NCBI GenBank assembly: GCA_020850945.1
Contig: JADZDR010000049.1
Location: 20,475 to 84,474, forward strand
Direction: 5' to 3'
DNA from: Acidimicrobiia bacterium
Lineage (GTDB): Bacteria > Actinomycetota > Acidimicrobiia > UBA2766
Length of the DNA stretch: 64,000 nt
A model generated the notes under the pieces. That model ran no database searches, was not told the origin of the DNA, and saw only the letters and a list, made by a program, of their open reading frames with translations. The stretch's first letter is position 1; the number at the start of each line of letters is the position of its first letter. Shown in pieces: positions 30,810 to 42,679 of the stretch. The position numbers and the translations under genes are program-made.

Positions 30810-31051
30810 CCTGCAACGCTACACCTCGACGCCATATTACGCGACGTGAAGTCAATGATCTACGCTCTGTTCAGACGACGATCTACACTACATACCGTCA
30901 GAGCCCGGGGGGCCAGAGGGTCGTTTCCGGTTCGGGGGCGGCGGGGGTTCTCCGGTGTGGTTTCGCCAGTCGGTGTGTCGCCGACGCCTGGACCGCCGCG
31001 TTGTCGGGGGCACCGCCGCTGAACCGTCGCACCTACCCTGGGCTCTATCGC
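30810..31051. other. divergent intergenic region
   Basis: Holds the start regions of the DUF4143 ATPase (-) and the MmgE/PrpD gene (+). The left 90 bases are unusually AT-rich for this window (TAATAT and GATCTAC twice), which suggests promoter DNA. A TACCCT -10-like box lies at 31034-31039, 12 bases before ATG 31052. I see no gene. Confidence 0.4.
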
Positions 31052-32614
31052 ATGGATCAGCCGACGGAACCTGTGCTCTCGACGCTGTCGGCCTGGGTCG
31101 AGCAGGTCGGCTTCGACGACCTCCCCGACGACGTCGTCGACTTGGCCACGACCCAGTTCGTGGGCATGCTCGGCGCGCTGCATGCGGGAGCGAACCACGT
31201 CCTGGGCCGCCGTGTCTTGGAGGCGTTTCCCGCCGGAGACGAGCCGGGCACGGCGCCGCTCCTCCCCACGGGCGGCCTGGCATCGCCCAAGCGGGCTGCC
31301 TACGTCCATGCGGCGCTCACGATGGTGCTCGACTACGACGCCACCGCCTTCGCCGGCCACGTCTGCCATTCGACGGCGAACGTCCCCCTCGCGTACGCGG
31401 TGCCGCTCGGCCTGTCCGGCCGTGAGGTGATCCTGGCGCAGGTCGCAGCGAACGAGGTCGCGGCCCGGATCACGGCGGCGGCCACGCTCGGTCCGCACCG
31501 GGGACAGACGGCCACGCACACACACCTCGCCGGGGCAGCCACCGCGCGCGCGAAGGCGGAGGGGCTGTCCGCCACGGCCCTCCAGGACGCGCTCGGCCTC
31601 GCCCTTGCCCAACCCGGCTGGTTCGTGTACCGGGGCTTCATGGGATCCGACGCCAAGGTCCTGACCGCCTCGACGTCGATCCGGGCTGCACTCGACGCCG
31701 TCGACGCCGCCCACGCCGGCCTGCACGGCGCCGCCGACATCGTCGAGGCAGCGGAAGGGTTCCTCGCCAAGTTCGCGCACGTCCCGGTCCCCGCCTGGGC
31801 GGACGGCCTGGGGGAGCGCTGGCACACGCGGACGCTCTCGTTCAAGACCTTCCCCGGCTGTGCCTACATCGACACGTGCGTCGAGGCCACCCTCGACCTC
31901 GTGCAAACCCACGACCTCGCCCCGACCGATGTCGATCGTATCGAGGTGCACGGATCGGTCTTCACGGTCGGCATGGACGCCCACTCCCGGCCATACCAGG
32001 CAGGACCTGCGTCCAGTGCCGTCACCCTCAACTTCTCCGTGCCCTACAACGTCGCGGTTGCGATCCGGCGGCGGGCGCTGCGGTCGGACGACTTCTCCCC
32101 GGAGGCGATCGCGGACCCGGAGACGTGGGCACTCGCGGAGCGTGTCTCCGTTCGGCACGACCCCGAGCTGGACGTGCCCGCCTACCTCGGGACCGCCCCC
32201 GTGGGAGCGGCGTTGCGGCGGGCGGGGGAGCCGGGCGTCCAGTTCCTCGTCACTGCCCTCGGCGCGGCGGGGGATACAGCCCGCGAGGCCGGGATCCGGC
32301 GCCAACTGACCGAGGGGGGAGCTGACGACTTCACGCATCCCACCAAGTCCGTCGCCTCCCGAGTCGTGATCCACACGACGGATGGACGGAGTCTCGAGTG
32401 CACGGTCGAGATCCCGCGCGGAGCCGCCGGCCGCTCCTCACACGGCGAGATGCGTGAACTCATGCGCGAGAAGCTCCGCACCGAGGCGACGCGGACACTC
32501 GGTCCGGACGCAGCAGCCGACGTCGCCTCCCGCGCAGCCGACCTGCCCACCCTGACCGCAGCCGAGACGGAGGCACTCGTGCGGGCGAACGTCAACCCGG
32601 CATGGCGACCGTGA
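31052..32614 (+). CDS. MmgE/PrpD family protein (2-methylcitrate dehydratase-like)
   Basis: 520 residues. The alpha-helical PrpD domain 1 shows LPDDVVDLATTQFVGMLGA, LDYDATAFAGHVCHSTANV and SGREVILAQVAANEVAARI; domain 2 includes LSFKTFPGCAYIDTCVEA and the late HPTKSVASRVVIHTTDGR. Members dehydrate 2-methylcitrate, decarboxylate cis-aconitate or act on related tricarboxylates; the exact reaction cannot be read here, and no prpB/prpC is nearby. ATG 31052 is the first codon consistent with the family and has no Shine-Dalgarno site. The 3' end overlaps the convergent kinase gene by 23 bases. Confidence 0.87.
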   Translation: MDQPTEPVLSTLSAWVEQVGFDDLPDDVVDLATTQFVGMLGALHAGANHVLGRRVLEAFPAGDEPGTAPLLPTGGLASPKRAAYVHAALTMVLDYDATAFAGHVCHSTANVPLAYAVPLGLSGREVILAQVAANEVAARITAAATLGPHRGQTATHTHLAGAATARAKAEGLSATALQDALGLALAQPGWFVYRGFMGSDAKVLTASTSIRAALDAVDAAHAGLHGAADIVEAAEGFLAKFAHVPVPAWADGLGERWHTRTLSFKTFPGCAYIDTCVEATLDLVQTHDLAPTDVDRIEVHGSVFTVGMDAHSRPYQAGPASSAVTLNFSVPYNVAVAIRRRALRSDDFSPEAIADPETWALAERVSVRHDPELDVPAYLGTAPVGAALRRAGEPGVQFLVTALGAAGDTAREAGIRRQLTEGGADDFTHPTKSVASRVVIHTTDGRSLECTVEIPRGAAGRSSHGEMRELMREKLRTEATRTLGPDAAADVASRAADLPTLTAAETEALVRANVNPAWRP

Positions 32615-33461
32615 GAGCTGCAGGGTCGACGGCGAACGACATGTCCGTGTCGTCGCCTCCCCACGGGTCGCCGTCCACCTCTAGGGGCAGCGGATCGGTC
32701 GACCTGAGCTCGACGACCCTGCCCTGTGCGTAGGACACCTCCGGTTCGCCGAGGTGTGTGCCGTCGAGGCTCTTGGCCATGAGCGCGACGAGGCGCTCGA
32801 AGTCGACTGCGGTGAGCGTGCAGACGTCGAGGAGTCCGTCGTCGAGGCGGGACTGCGGGAGGAGGCAGAACGAGCCCGCCCTATGGCGGGCGCCGCCGAC
32901 GGCGGCGAGCATGAGCGGGCCGGACGTGAGCGTTTCGCCGTCGACGGCGACTTCGGCGGTGAAGGCCTCGCCCCGCTGCGCGGCCTCGAGGCCCGCTGTC
33001 GCGTAAAGGTCACGACCCGACGTGTCGGTCATCGTGGCGGCGATGTCGACGGCCCAGCGCACCATGCCGGCACTCGCGCCGAGGAGGAAGGGCAGGCGGG
33101 CGGGTCCGGCCCGGCCGAGGTCGATTGCCCACAGCTCACGGTCGTCTCGGACCGCGGCGAGTGTCTCCTCCCACGGTGCGTCCTCCCACACCTCGCGATA
33201 GACCGAGTTGCCCGTGCCGGCGGGGACGACGAAGAGCGGCACTCCCGTACCGGCGAGGCCGGCGGCCACCGAACGGACCGAGCCGTCGCCACCGACGACG
33301 ACGACGAGGTCGGCGCCCTCGCGGGCGGCAGCCTCCGACATGCCGGCGGGATCGGCGGGCAGTTCGACCTCGGCTGTGTGCGATGCGAGGATCCGGCGGA
33401 CCGTGGCGAGTGCGGCATCCACGTCCCCTCGCGCTGCCATGTTGGCGAGCACACGGATCAC
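32592..33461 (-). CDS. diacylglycerol kinase-like lipid kinase
   Basis: 289 residues of the DAGK_cat / NAD-kinase-like fold. The nucleotide motif is VVVVGGDGSVRSVAAGLAG, followed by LFVVPAGTGNS. The C-terminal domain has DGLLDVCTLTA and ends with VDGDPWGGDD, the usual place of the family acidic loop. It likely phosphorylates a lipid such as diacylglycerol or sphingosine-like alcohol at the membrane. GTG 33461 overlaps the GMC oxidoreductase stop (GTGA), so it is translated from the same message. A longer in-frame extension to 33641 would lie inside that gene. Confidence 0.87.
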   Translation of the reverse strand: MIRVLANMAARGDVDAALATVRRILASHTAEVELPADPAGMSEAAAREGADLVVVVGGDGSVRSVAAGLAGTGVPLFVVPAGTGNSVYREVWEDAPWEETLAAVRDDRELWAIDLGRAGPARLPFLLGASAGMVRWAVDIAATMTDTSGRDLYATAGLEAAQRGEAFTAEVAVDGETLTSGPLMLAAVGGARHRAGSFCLLPQSRLDDGLLDVCTLTAVDFERLVALMAKSLDGTHLGEPEVSYAQGRVVELRSTDPLPLEVDGDPWGGDDTDMSFAVDPAALTVAMPG

Positions 33462-35377
33462 GCCGCGACCTCGGCGAGTCGGCGGGCGGCACGGGTAACG
33501 AGCGCCATGATCGTCATCTGCGGGTTGACGGCCGTGGACGCGGGCAGGATCGACGCGTCCATCACCCACAGCCCCGGCACGTCGTGCACGGCCCCCCACG
33601 AGTCGACGACCGACGTCGCCGGTTCCACCCCCATGCGGCACGTCGACATGGGGTGGTAGGCGGAGAGCTTCAGGTCCCGGGGGCGCCAGCGTCCGTCCCG
33701 GATGAGGCGGACCTCTTCGCGGGTGTTGATCTCGTCGAGGCCGGGCAACATGGGGAAGACCCGCTCGGCGCCCGCCGCGAGGAGGATCTCGGCGGACATG
33801 GCGATGCCTTCCACGAGCCTGTCGCGGTCCGAGTCACCCACGGCGTAGGTCGTGACCGCCCTGCCCCGGCCGAGCACGCGGACCCGGCCACTGGAGCTGT
33901 CGGACACGATCGAGCCGATCGACGCCATCTCGGCGTATCGCGCCATGAGGTCCTTCTGTGCCCGGCCCGTGCCCGGCACCCCACCCGCCGAGTAGCCGAT
34001 ACCGGGTGGGGGGAAGGTCGCCTCGAGCAGGATCCCGTCGCGGAGGCGTTCGTCGACGTGCCAGCTCTGCATGACCCCCTTCCACGGCGTGAGCTCGTGG
34101 TCGAACAGGGCGGTGACACCGATGCCGGGATGGATGTGGAGGTTGCGGCCGACCTGCCCCGACGACAACGCGAGGCGGTTGGCGAGGAGGAGCGCCGGCG
34201 TGAACACGGCACCGGCCGCGAGGACTACGTTCCTCGCCCGCACACGCATGCGCCGCACCGCACCATCGCCGAGGTCGAGTGCCGCGACGACACCTGTGGC
34301 GCGGCCTGCCTCGGTGAGGATGCGGTCCACGCGGGCGCCTTCGAAGATGCGTGCCCCCGCGACCGCGGCCCGGGGGAGGTAGGAGACGTGCATCGCCTGC
34401 TTGGCATCGATCGGGCAGCCGAAGCCGCACTGGCCGTGGCCGTGGCAGTTGCGGGCGTTGCGGGGGACCGGGCCCCCCGACCAACCGAGCTCGGCCGCAC
34501 CCCTCGCCATCGCGGCCCCGTTCGCGCCCAGGATGTCGTCCGTGACCGGCGCCACACCGAGGATGCCTTCGACCTCCTCGAAGATCGGCCCCATCGTGTC
34601 GGGGTCGAGGCCGGGCAGGCCGTCATCAGTCCACTTCGCGAGGACCCAGTCCGGCGTGCGGAAGCACGTGCCCGAGTTGACGACGGTGGTGCCGCCGACG
34701 GCGCGTCCGATCGGCAGGGAGATGACCGGCTGGCCCAGCGTCGACGTGAGTCCGTTGTCCCGGTAGTAGGTGAGGAGGCGGTCGACGGGATCCCCCTGGA
34801 AGTCGGCCCGGTCGGGGCGCGGGCCCTCTTCGAGCACGGCGACCGACAGGCCCGCCTCGGCGAGGACAGCCGCCGCGACCGCACCCCCCGCCCCGGACCC
34901 GACGATCACGACGTCCACGTCCATGTCGGCGGGGGCGTCTGCGGGCTCGACGGTGAGGAGCGGCACCTCCGGGGCCGGTTCCGTGACCGGCACGAGGGGG
35001 CTCGGATCCCAGCCGATGCGCCGGCGTACCTCGGGCGAGGAGGCGAACGCGAGCGTGAGGAGCGTGCGGATGCCGTTGTAGGACTCCTTGCGTGCCGACC
35101 ATGCAGACGAGCTCGTGGCAAGCCAGCGCTCCCTTTCCGCCGGCGGCAGGGACGAGAAACGGCAGGCTGCGCGGGAGAGGAGCGGGGACAGCTCGTAGCC
35201 GGCGAGCATCGCCCGCACGAGTCCCCGGCTGCCCGGCGTGAACCGATCCATCCAGGATTCGATGCGCTCCACGGTTCCGGCCTCGAGCCCGGCGGGAAGC
35301 TCGCCGCCTTCGGGGAACATCGCCTCCACGAGTGCCGACAGGGCACGCCGCTCGAAACCGGTCAGGCTCTTGGTCAC
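33458..35377 (-). CDS. GMC-family oxidoreductase (alcohol oxidase-like)
   Basis: 639 residues. An N-terminal helical domain (FERRALSALVEAMFPEGGELP) resembles gluconate 2-dehydrogenase subunit 3. The FAD dinucleotide fold is VDVVIVGSGAGGAVAAAVLAE (GSGAGG at 160-165), then GRAVGGTTVVNSGTCFR. A Cys-rich loop NCHGHGQCGFGCPIDAK follows. The active-site His is in AYHPMSTCRMG, the Asn in PASTAVNPQMT. It resembles long-chain fatty alcohol oxidases and sterol-type GMC enzymes. GTG 35377. The neighbouring lipid kinase suggests a lipid alcohol substrate (inference). Confidence 0.9.
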   Translation of the reverse strand: MTKSLTGFERRALSALVEAMFPEGGELPAGLEAGTVERIESWMDRFTPGSRGLVRAMLAGYELSPLLSRAACRFSSLPPAERERWLATSSSAWSARKESYNGIRTLLTLAFASSPEVRRRIGWDPSPLVPVTEPAPEVPLLTVEPADAPADMDVDVVIVGSGAGGAVAAAVLAEAGLSVAVLEEGPRPDRADFQGDPVDRLLTYYRDNGLTSTLGQPVISLPIGRAVGGTTVVNSGTCFRTPDWVLAKWTDDGLPGLDPDTMGPIFEEVEGILGVAPVTDDILGANGAAMARGAAELGWSGGPVPRNARNCHGHGQCGFGCPIDAKQAMHVSYLPRAAVAGARIFEGARVDRILTEAGRATGVVAALDLGDGAVRRMRVRARNVVLAAGAVFTPALLLANRLALSSGQVGRNLHIHPGIGVTALFDHELTPWKGVMQSWHVDERLRDGILLEATFPPPGIGYSAGGVPGTGRAQKDLMARYAEMASIGSIVSDSSSGRVRVLGRGRAVTTYAVGDSDRDRLVEGIAMSAEILLAAGAERVFPMLPGLDEINTREEVRLIRDGRWRPRDLKLSAYHPMSTCRMGVEPATSVVDSWGAVHDVPGLWVMDASILPASTAVNPQMTIMALVTRAARRLAEVAA

Positions 35378-35409
35378 CGCGTCACCCTACCCGGGGCCGG
35401 GCCGCAGGT

Positions 35410-35457
35410 CTCAGGTGGGATGTGGAGGCGGGCCGGCGCGGATGGCCTTGCCGTCCG
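35410..35457. repeat. direct repeat copy A: remnant of 13E12 HNH gene 3' end
   Basis: 48 bases that match 36327-36374 at 44 positions, in the same orientation. On the minus strand the copy encodes DGKAIRAGPPPHPT and a stop, one residue different from the C-terminus of the intact HNH protein. No further HNH sequence adjoins it, so it is a relic. With copy B it brackets the Mrr gene. Confidence 0.85.
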
Positions 35458-35477
35458 CGGACAGTACGATCGAACGG

Positions 35478-36323
35478 ATGGCAGCAAAGATCCCCAAGTG
35501 GGACGAGGTCCTCTGGCCGACGATTCGAGCGATGCGGGAGCTTGGTGGATCCGCCAACATCGGCGAGATTGCAGAGAAGGTCATCGAGCAGGAGAACTTC
35601 ACTCCCGAGCAGCAGGCAGTCATGCACGGCGATGGGCCCCAGTCAGAGATCGAATACCGCCTCGCATGGGCACGGACCCACCTGAAGAACGTCGGTGCGC
35701 TCGAGAACAGCGCGCGAGGCGTGTGGGCCCTCACCGAGTTCGGGCGGACTGCAACGGAGGCCGAAACAGTCCAGGCCGACAAGAACTGGCGCAAGACCTA
35801 CTTCGAGGAGTACCGGCAGAATCGCACCGACGAACCAGGTCTGCCTGAGGACGACGAACCGACATGGGAGGACGAGCTCCTCGAGTGTCTCCTGAAGATG
35901 GAGCCCGAAGCCTTTGAGCGTCTCGCGCAACGTCTCCTCCGAGAAGCCGGGTTCCGCAACGTGGAGGTGACCGAGAGGACCGGTGACGGTGGTATCGACG
36001 GGATGGGTGTCTACCGGCTGTCGCTCGTCTCCTTCCCGACCTACTTCCAGTGCAAGCGATACAAGGGCACAGTCGGCGCCGGTGCTGTCCGGGACTTTCG
36101 TGGGGCGATGACCGGTCGAGGCGAGAAGGGATTGATCATCACGACCGGCTCCTTCTCGGCACAGGCACGCGAGGAAGCCACGCGAGACGGTGCGCCACCG
36201 ATCGACCTCGTCGACGGGGATGACCTGTGTCAGCTACTCCGTGATCACGGCCTCGGCGTTCGTGTCACGCGGCGGGAGGTGTGCGACGTCGAAGTGGACT
36301 CAGAGTTCTTCCTCGCTGTCTAA
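35478..36323 (+). CDS. mrr: Mrr-like type IV restriction endonuclease
   Basis: 281 residues. The N-terminal Mrr_N winged-helix domain (about 8-95: DEVLWPTIRAMRELGGSANIG and GVWALTEFGR) binds DNA. The C-terminal Mrr_cat PD-(D/E)xK nuclease has MEPEAFERLAQRLLREAGF, TGDGGIDG with Asp174, and FQCKRYKG with Gln191 and Lys193. Such enzymes cut foreign or methylated DNA and need no partner methylase. ATG 35478 lies 7 bases after a TACGAT -10 box, so the message is probably leaderless. It sits between two copies of the HNH 3' end, suggesting arrival by insertion. Confidence 0.93.
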   Translation: MAAKIPKWDEVLWPTIRAMRELGGSANIGEIAEKVIEQENFTPEQQAVMHGDGPQSEIEYRLAWARTHLKNVGALENSARGVWALTEFGRTATEAETVQADKNWRKTYFEEYRQNRTDEPGLPEDDEPTWEDELLECLLKMEPEAFERLAQRLLREAGFRNVEVTERTGDGGIDGMGVYRLSLVSFPTYFQCKRYKGTVGAGAVRDFRGAMTGRGEKGLIITTGSFSAQAREEATRDGAPPIDLVDGDDLCQLLRDHGLGVRVTRREVCDVEVDSEFFLAV

Positions 36324-36326
36324 GGC

Positions 36327-36374
36327 CTCAGGTGGGGTGTGGTGGCGGGCCGGCTCGGATGGTCTTGCCGTCCG
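36327..36374. repeat. direct repeat copy B: 3' end of the intact 13E12 HNH gene
   Basis: The last 47 bases of the HNH coding sequence plus one, matching copy A at 44 of 48 positions; similarity continues for about 4 bases on the left. The Mrr gene fills nearly the whole interval between the copies and stops 3 bases before this one. Confidence 0.85.
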
Positions 36375-37554
36375 GTCGTCGCCACGTGACCTCGTGGTTG
36401 GGGTCGCCACAGATGGTCCAGCCGGCTTCGTGGGGGAGGCGGTGGTGGAAGCTGCATGTCCAGATGAGGTTGGATTCGACGGTGGGGCCACCGTCGGCTC
36501 GATGTGTGAGGTGGTGGAGCTCGGCGAATCCGCTGCGGCCGCAACCCGGGAAGCGGCAGCCTCTGTCGCGGTTGCGGACGATGCGGCGGATGCGTTCGGG
36601 GATCGCCTTGTGCGTATCCGAGATCGCGACGGTTGTGCCGTCGTCTGGGTGGGCGGCGACTTGCAGGAAGCCGTCACAGCAGAGGCGCCGGGCCGTCTCG
36701 GCTGAGATCGCCGGGCCCGCTTCGAGGTGGCCCCCCGTGCCGGCGGCGACTTGGGCCTGGAGGTCTTCGGCGCGGATGTGGGCGACGACGGTGGGCCTGC
36801 CGCGACTGCACGACTCGGTCGGGTTCTGTGCCGTCGCACCTCGGTCACCGGTGTCGTCGGAGCTGTCGGTGTCGGGTGCGTCACCGCAGAGGAGCTCGTG
36901 GAGAGCGTCGGCGCACCGCGCGGGCCAGGGGTCGTACCGGCCGGTCTCGGGGTTGGGACCGTATGTGGCGGCACGGTGTTCGATCTGGCTGCGCAGGCCC
37001 GGTCCCATGTCGGCGGGGAAGAAGCCGCCGACCCGCAAGCCGAGGGCCTCATGGTCGTTGTACATGTGCAGCCCGCGTTGCCGGTGGGTGTCTCGGGCCT
37101 CGAGAGCTGTGACGGGTCGGGCCCGGCGCGCGAGGTGATGGAGGTCATCGACACTGGCGCCGCGGGCATAGTCGGCGAGATCGGCGTCGTCGTCGGCTGT
37201 GGCGAACCTGCACAGGACGCGGACCTGGTCGAAGGAGAGCTCACCCGCCATGTAGGTCTTGGCGATCTCGGGCAGCTCCTCCAACCGGCGGGCGATCTTG
37301 ACCCAGGTGTGGGCACTGGACCAGCTCATGCCCATCGCCCGTACGAGCCAGGCGGCCATGCTGAAGGCACCGTCGTGCCGCCACACCTCACGGCGGTCGC
37401 ACTCACGTACCACGGCCAGCATGCGTCTCGTCAGGGACGCATGCACGTCGTGGAGCCCCCCGAGTGCCATCGTGAGGTCGTCGTCGGAACAGCCCTCGAG
37501 CCCGAGCTCGCGCGGTCCCTCAACCTCGGTACATACTGCGTGTATCGAACACAT
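36328..37554 (-). CDS. HNH endonuclease, REP13E12 (DUF222) family
   Basis: 408 residues. The DUF222 helical region covers about 20-300 (MALGGLHDVHASLTRRML, VWRHDGAFSMAAWLVRAMGM, SFDQVRVLCRF, LARRARPVTALEARD). The C-terminal HNH nuclease, residues 333-380, reads CRFPGCGRSGFAELHHLTH and SNLIWTCSFHHRL with zinc-type Cys and catalytic His. These genes are repeated in actinobacterial genomes, and a mycobacterial element (phiRv1) uses them as attachment sites. ATG 37554 is chosen: it follows a TACGAT -10 box by 6 bases (leaderless) and lies in an SOS-like palindrome. Upstream in-frame codons to 37836 look non-coding. Confidence 0.88.
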   Translation of the reverse strand: MCSIHAVCTEVEGPRELGLEGCSDDDLTMALGGLHDVHASLTRRMLAVVRECDRREVWRHDGAFSMAAWLVRAMGMSWSSAHTWVKIARRLEELPEIAKTYMAGELSFDQVRVLCRFATADDDADLADYARGASVDDLHHLARRARPVTALEARDTHRQRGLHMYNDHEALGLRVGGFFPADMGPGLRSQIEHRAATYGPNPETGRYDPWPARCADALHELLCGDAPDTDSSDDTGDRGATAQNPTESCSRGRPTVVAHIRAEDLQAQVAAGTGGHLEAGPAISAETARRLCCDGFLQVAAHPDDGTTVAISDTHKAIPERIRRIVRNRDRGCRFPGCGRSGFAELHHLTHRADGGPTVESNLIWTCSFHHRLPHEAGWTICGDPNHEVTWRRPDGKTIRAGPPPHPT

Positions 37555-37559
37555 GTTCG
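37546..37559 (-). promoter_or_regulatory. SOS (LexA) box over the HNH start codon
   Basis: CGAACACATGTTCG fits the Gram-positive LexA consensus CGAACRNRYGTTYG at every position, and the mycobacterial CGAAC-N4-GTTCG form. It covers the HNH ATG (37552-37554) and lies just after the minus-strand -10 box TACGAT (37566-37561). Bound LexA would block initiation, so the nuclease should be induced by DNA damage. Confidence 0.65.
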
Positions 37560-37566
37560 TATCGTA

Positions 37567-38011
37567 ACAGGGGGGTGTGACACAAACCGGGGGGTCCGGA
37601 AGGCCGCGTGGGTAGGGACCACACGGGACAACCGGCGCGCAGTCGCCACCACCGGTGCGTGTCGGCAGGGACCTGGATCGCCGTCGGTGGTAGAGCGCGT
37701 CGAGGTCATCGGTCCCCCGGCGATGGATGCGAGACGGGTGGGGAGGGGCTCTGCCGTGACGGCGACGATGTGTGGCTGGCGGCCACGGTGCCGGGGCGCG
37801 GCGAGACCACGACCGCGGAGAGGACGAGCCGAACACTCCCCCAGATCACCCTTCGCCCCGGCCGCACACTGCCCGCTTTGTACTACCCTGGGCAGGTCGT
37901 CCGGGGCGGCGGCGTTGACGCCCTCCGGAGCCAGCATCTAACGTTTGCAGGCTGCGCCCCGACGCGGCCCGACGTGGGCCGTTCCGCGCGATCACAGGAA
38001 GTAGAGGTCAC
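37567..38011 (+). promoter_or_regulatory. rpsL upstream region with str operon promoter
   Basis: No credible gene in 445 bases; the open frames lack coding character. The promoter is TTGACG (37915-37920) and TAACGT (37939-37944), spacer 18, with a start near 37951 and about 60 bases of leader. A second candidate -10, TACTAC or TACCCT in gtactaccctggg, lies near 37880-37888. Confidence 0.6.
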
Positions 38012-38383
38012 GTGCCGACCATCCAGCAGCTCGTCCGCAAGGGACGGGAGAAGGCGAAGACGAAGACGGCGACTCCCGCCCTCGGCGGATCGCCGCAGCG
38101 CCGCGGCGTCTGCACGCAGGTGAAGACGACGACGCCGAAGAAGCCGAACTCCGCCCTGCGCAAGATCGCACGTGTGCGTCTGTCGAGCGGCCAGGAGGTC
38201 ACCGCCTATATCCCGGGCGAGGGCCACAACCTGCAGGAGCACTCGATCGTGCTCGTGCGTGGCGGACGTGTGAAGGACCTCCCCGGCGTGCGCTACAAGA
38301 TCATCCGCGGCGCACTCGACACGGCTGGAGTCGGCGGACGCCGGCGCAGCCGGTCCCGCTACGGCACGAAGCGGGAGGCCTGA
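38012..38383 (+). CDS. rpsL: 30S ribosomal protein S12
   Basis: 123 residues, normal length. Signatures are [23 protein letters not shown] and [16 protein letters not shown]. The lysines corresponding to E. coli 42 and 87 are unchanged, so the sequence is of the streptomycin-sensitive type. It sits at the decoding centre. GTG 38012 follows AGAGG by 5 bases. First gene of the str operon. Confidence 0.98.
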   Translation: MPTIQQLVRKGREKAKTKTATPALGGSPQRRGVCTQVKTTTPKKPNSALRKIARVRLSSGQEVTAYIPGEGHNLQEHSIVLVRGGRVKDLPGVRYKIIRGALDTAGVGGRRRSRSRYGTKREA

Positions 38384-38387
38384 GCCG

Positions 38388-38858
38388 ATGCCACGCAAGG
38401 GTCCTGCCCCGCGGCGTCGCCTCGACGCCGACCCCATCTACCACTCGGTGCTCGTGACGCAACTCGTGAACAAGGTGCTTCTCGAAGGCAAGCGCACGCT
38501 CGCCGAGAGCATCGTCTACAACGCGCTCGACATGAGCCAGGAGCGCACGGGCCAGGATCCCCTCACGCTCCTCAAGAAGGCGGTCGACAACTCGCGGCCC
38601 CACGTCGAGGTGAAGAGCCGGCGCGTGGGAGGTGCCACGTACCAGGTGCCGGTGGAAGTACATCCGCGGCGCGGCACGACGCTCGCCATCCGCCATCTCG
38701 TGAACTACGCGAGGCAGCGACGCGAGAAGTCGATGGCCGAGCGGCTCGCGGGCGAGCTCATGGACGCCTCCAACGGTGTCGGGGCGTCCGTGAAGCGCAG
38801 AGAAGACACACACAAGATGGCGGACGCGAACAGGGCGTTCGCCCACTACCGCTGGTGA
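38388..38858 (+). CDS. rpsG: 30S ribosomal protein S7
   Basis: 156 residues with the S7 signatures [34 protein letters not shown] and [15 protein letters not shown] at the C-terminus. It nucleates the 30S head and in many bacteria represses the str operon. ATG starts 4 bases after the rpsL stop. Confidence 0.98.
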   Translation: MPRKGPAPRRRLDADPIYHSVLVTQLVNKVLLEGKRTLAESIVYNALDMSQERTGQDPLTLLKKAVDNSRPHVEVKSRRVGGATYQVPVEVHPRRGTTLAIRHLVNYARQRREKSMAERLAGELMDASNGVGASVKRREDTHKMADANRAFAHYRW

Positions 38859-38959
38859 CGAGAGAGACCGCAGCTCTCCGCACGCTCCCCACCCGTCCCG
38901 ACGGTACCGAACCCGCCCTATCCTGACGCCCGCGGGGACCCACGCGAAGGAAACAACCG

Positions 38960-41056
<2,097 letters not shown>

Positions 41057-41129
41057 AGCCGGCGTGAACACGCACACTGCGGCCCACTAGTGTTCCGCAG
41101 AGTCCGAACGGAGAAGAAGGAACTCGCAG

Positions 41130-42317
<1,188 letters not shown>

Positions 42318-42679
42318 CACTCGCCCGCGGGATTTGTGACCTGCGGATCCCGCGCTATGCTGGCACGGTTCTCAGGCCGACATCCCCTTCTGCCGGCGGC
42401 CGATCACGACCGGCCTGCTCGGAATCGAGTGTGCAGACCCTGAGGATGCGACCGCGTGCGGTCGCAGGGGAAACCGGGAACCAGGCGCAGCCCGCCAGGG
42501 GGCACGAGCCTCCCAAGAGGCCCGGCATGTCATACATAGCGGCCTGATCGCACGAGACCGGGCCAGGGAAAAGTGACTGTGGCGGCGGCGCCGTCCGGAG
42601 TTGGTCTCGCTCGGCCGAGAGCAACCCCCGACGGCAGCCATCGCCTCGACCCAGTGCCAGAGAAGGCATGAGGTGACAG
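42318..42679 (+). promoter_or_regulatory. S10 operon promoter and long structured leader
   Basis: TTGTGA (42334-42339) and TATGCT (42356-42361), spacer 16, predict a start near 42368 and a leader of about 310 bases. The leader has a perfect hairpin, TGCGACCGC GT GCGGTCGCA (42447-42466), then GCCTC CCAA GAGGC near 42508-42521 and CTCGGCCGAG near 42609-42618. In E. coli the S10 leader is bound by L4 to stop transcription and translation; whether this one works so is unknown. No gene is present. Confidence 0.55.

Noticed and set aside
35238..35477. Longer N-terminus for the Mrr protein
   Set aside because: It would overlap the GMC gene start and the repeat; the Mrr fold begins at ATG 35478.
33125..35848. 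A 907-codon plus-strand frame opposite the lipid kinase and GMC genes
   Set aside because: It is Arg/Gly-rich and domain-free, while the minus strand encodes two clear enzymes.
36727..37941. A 404-codon plus-strand frame opposite the HNH gene
   Set aside because: The minus strand has the DUF222 and HNH motifs; the plus frame has none.
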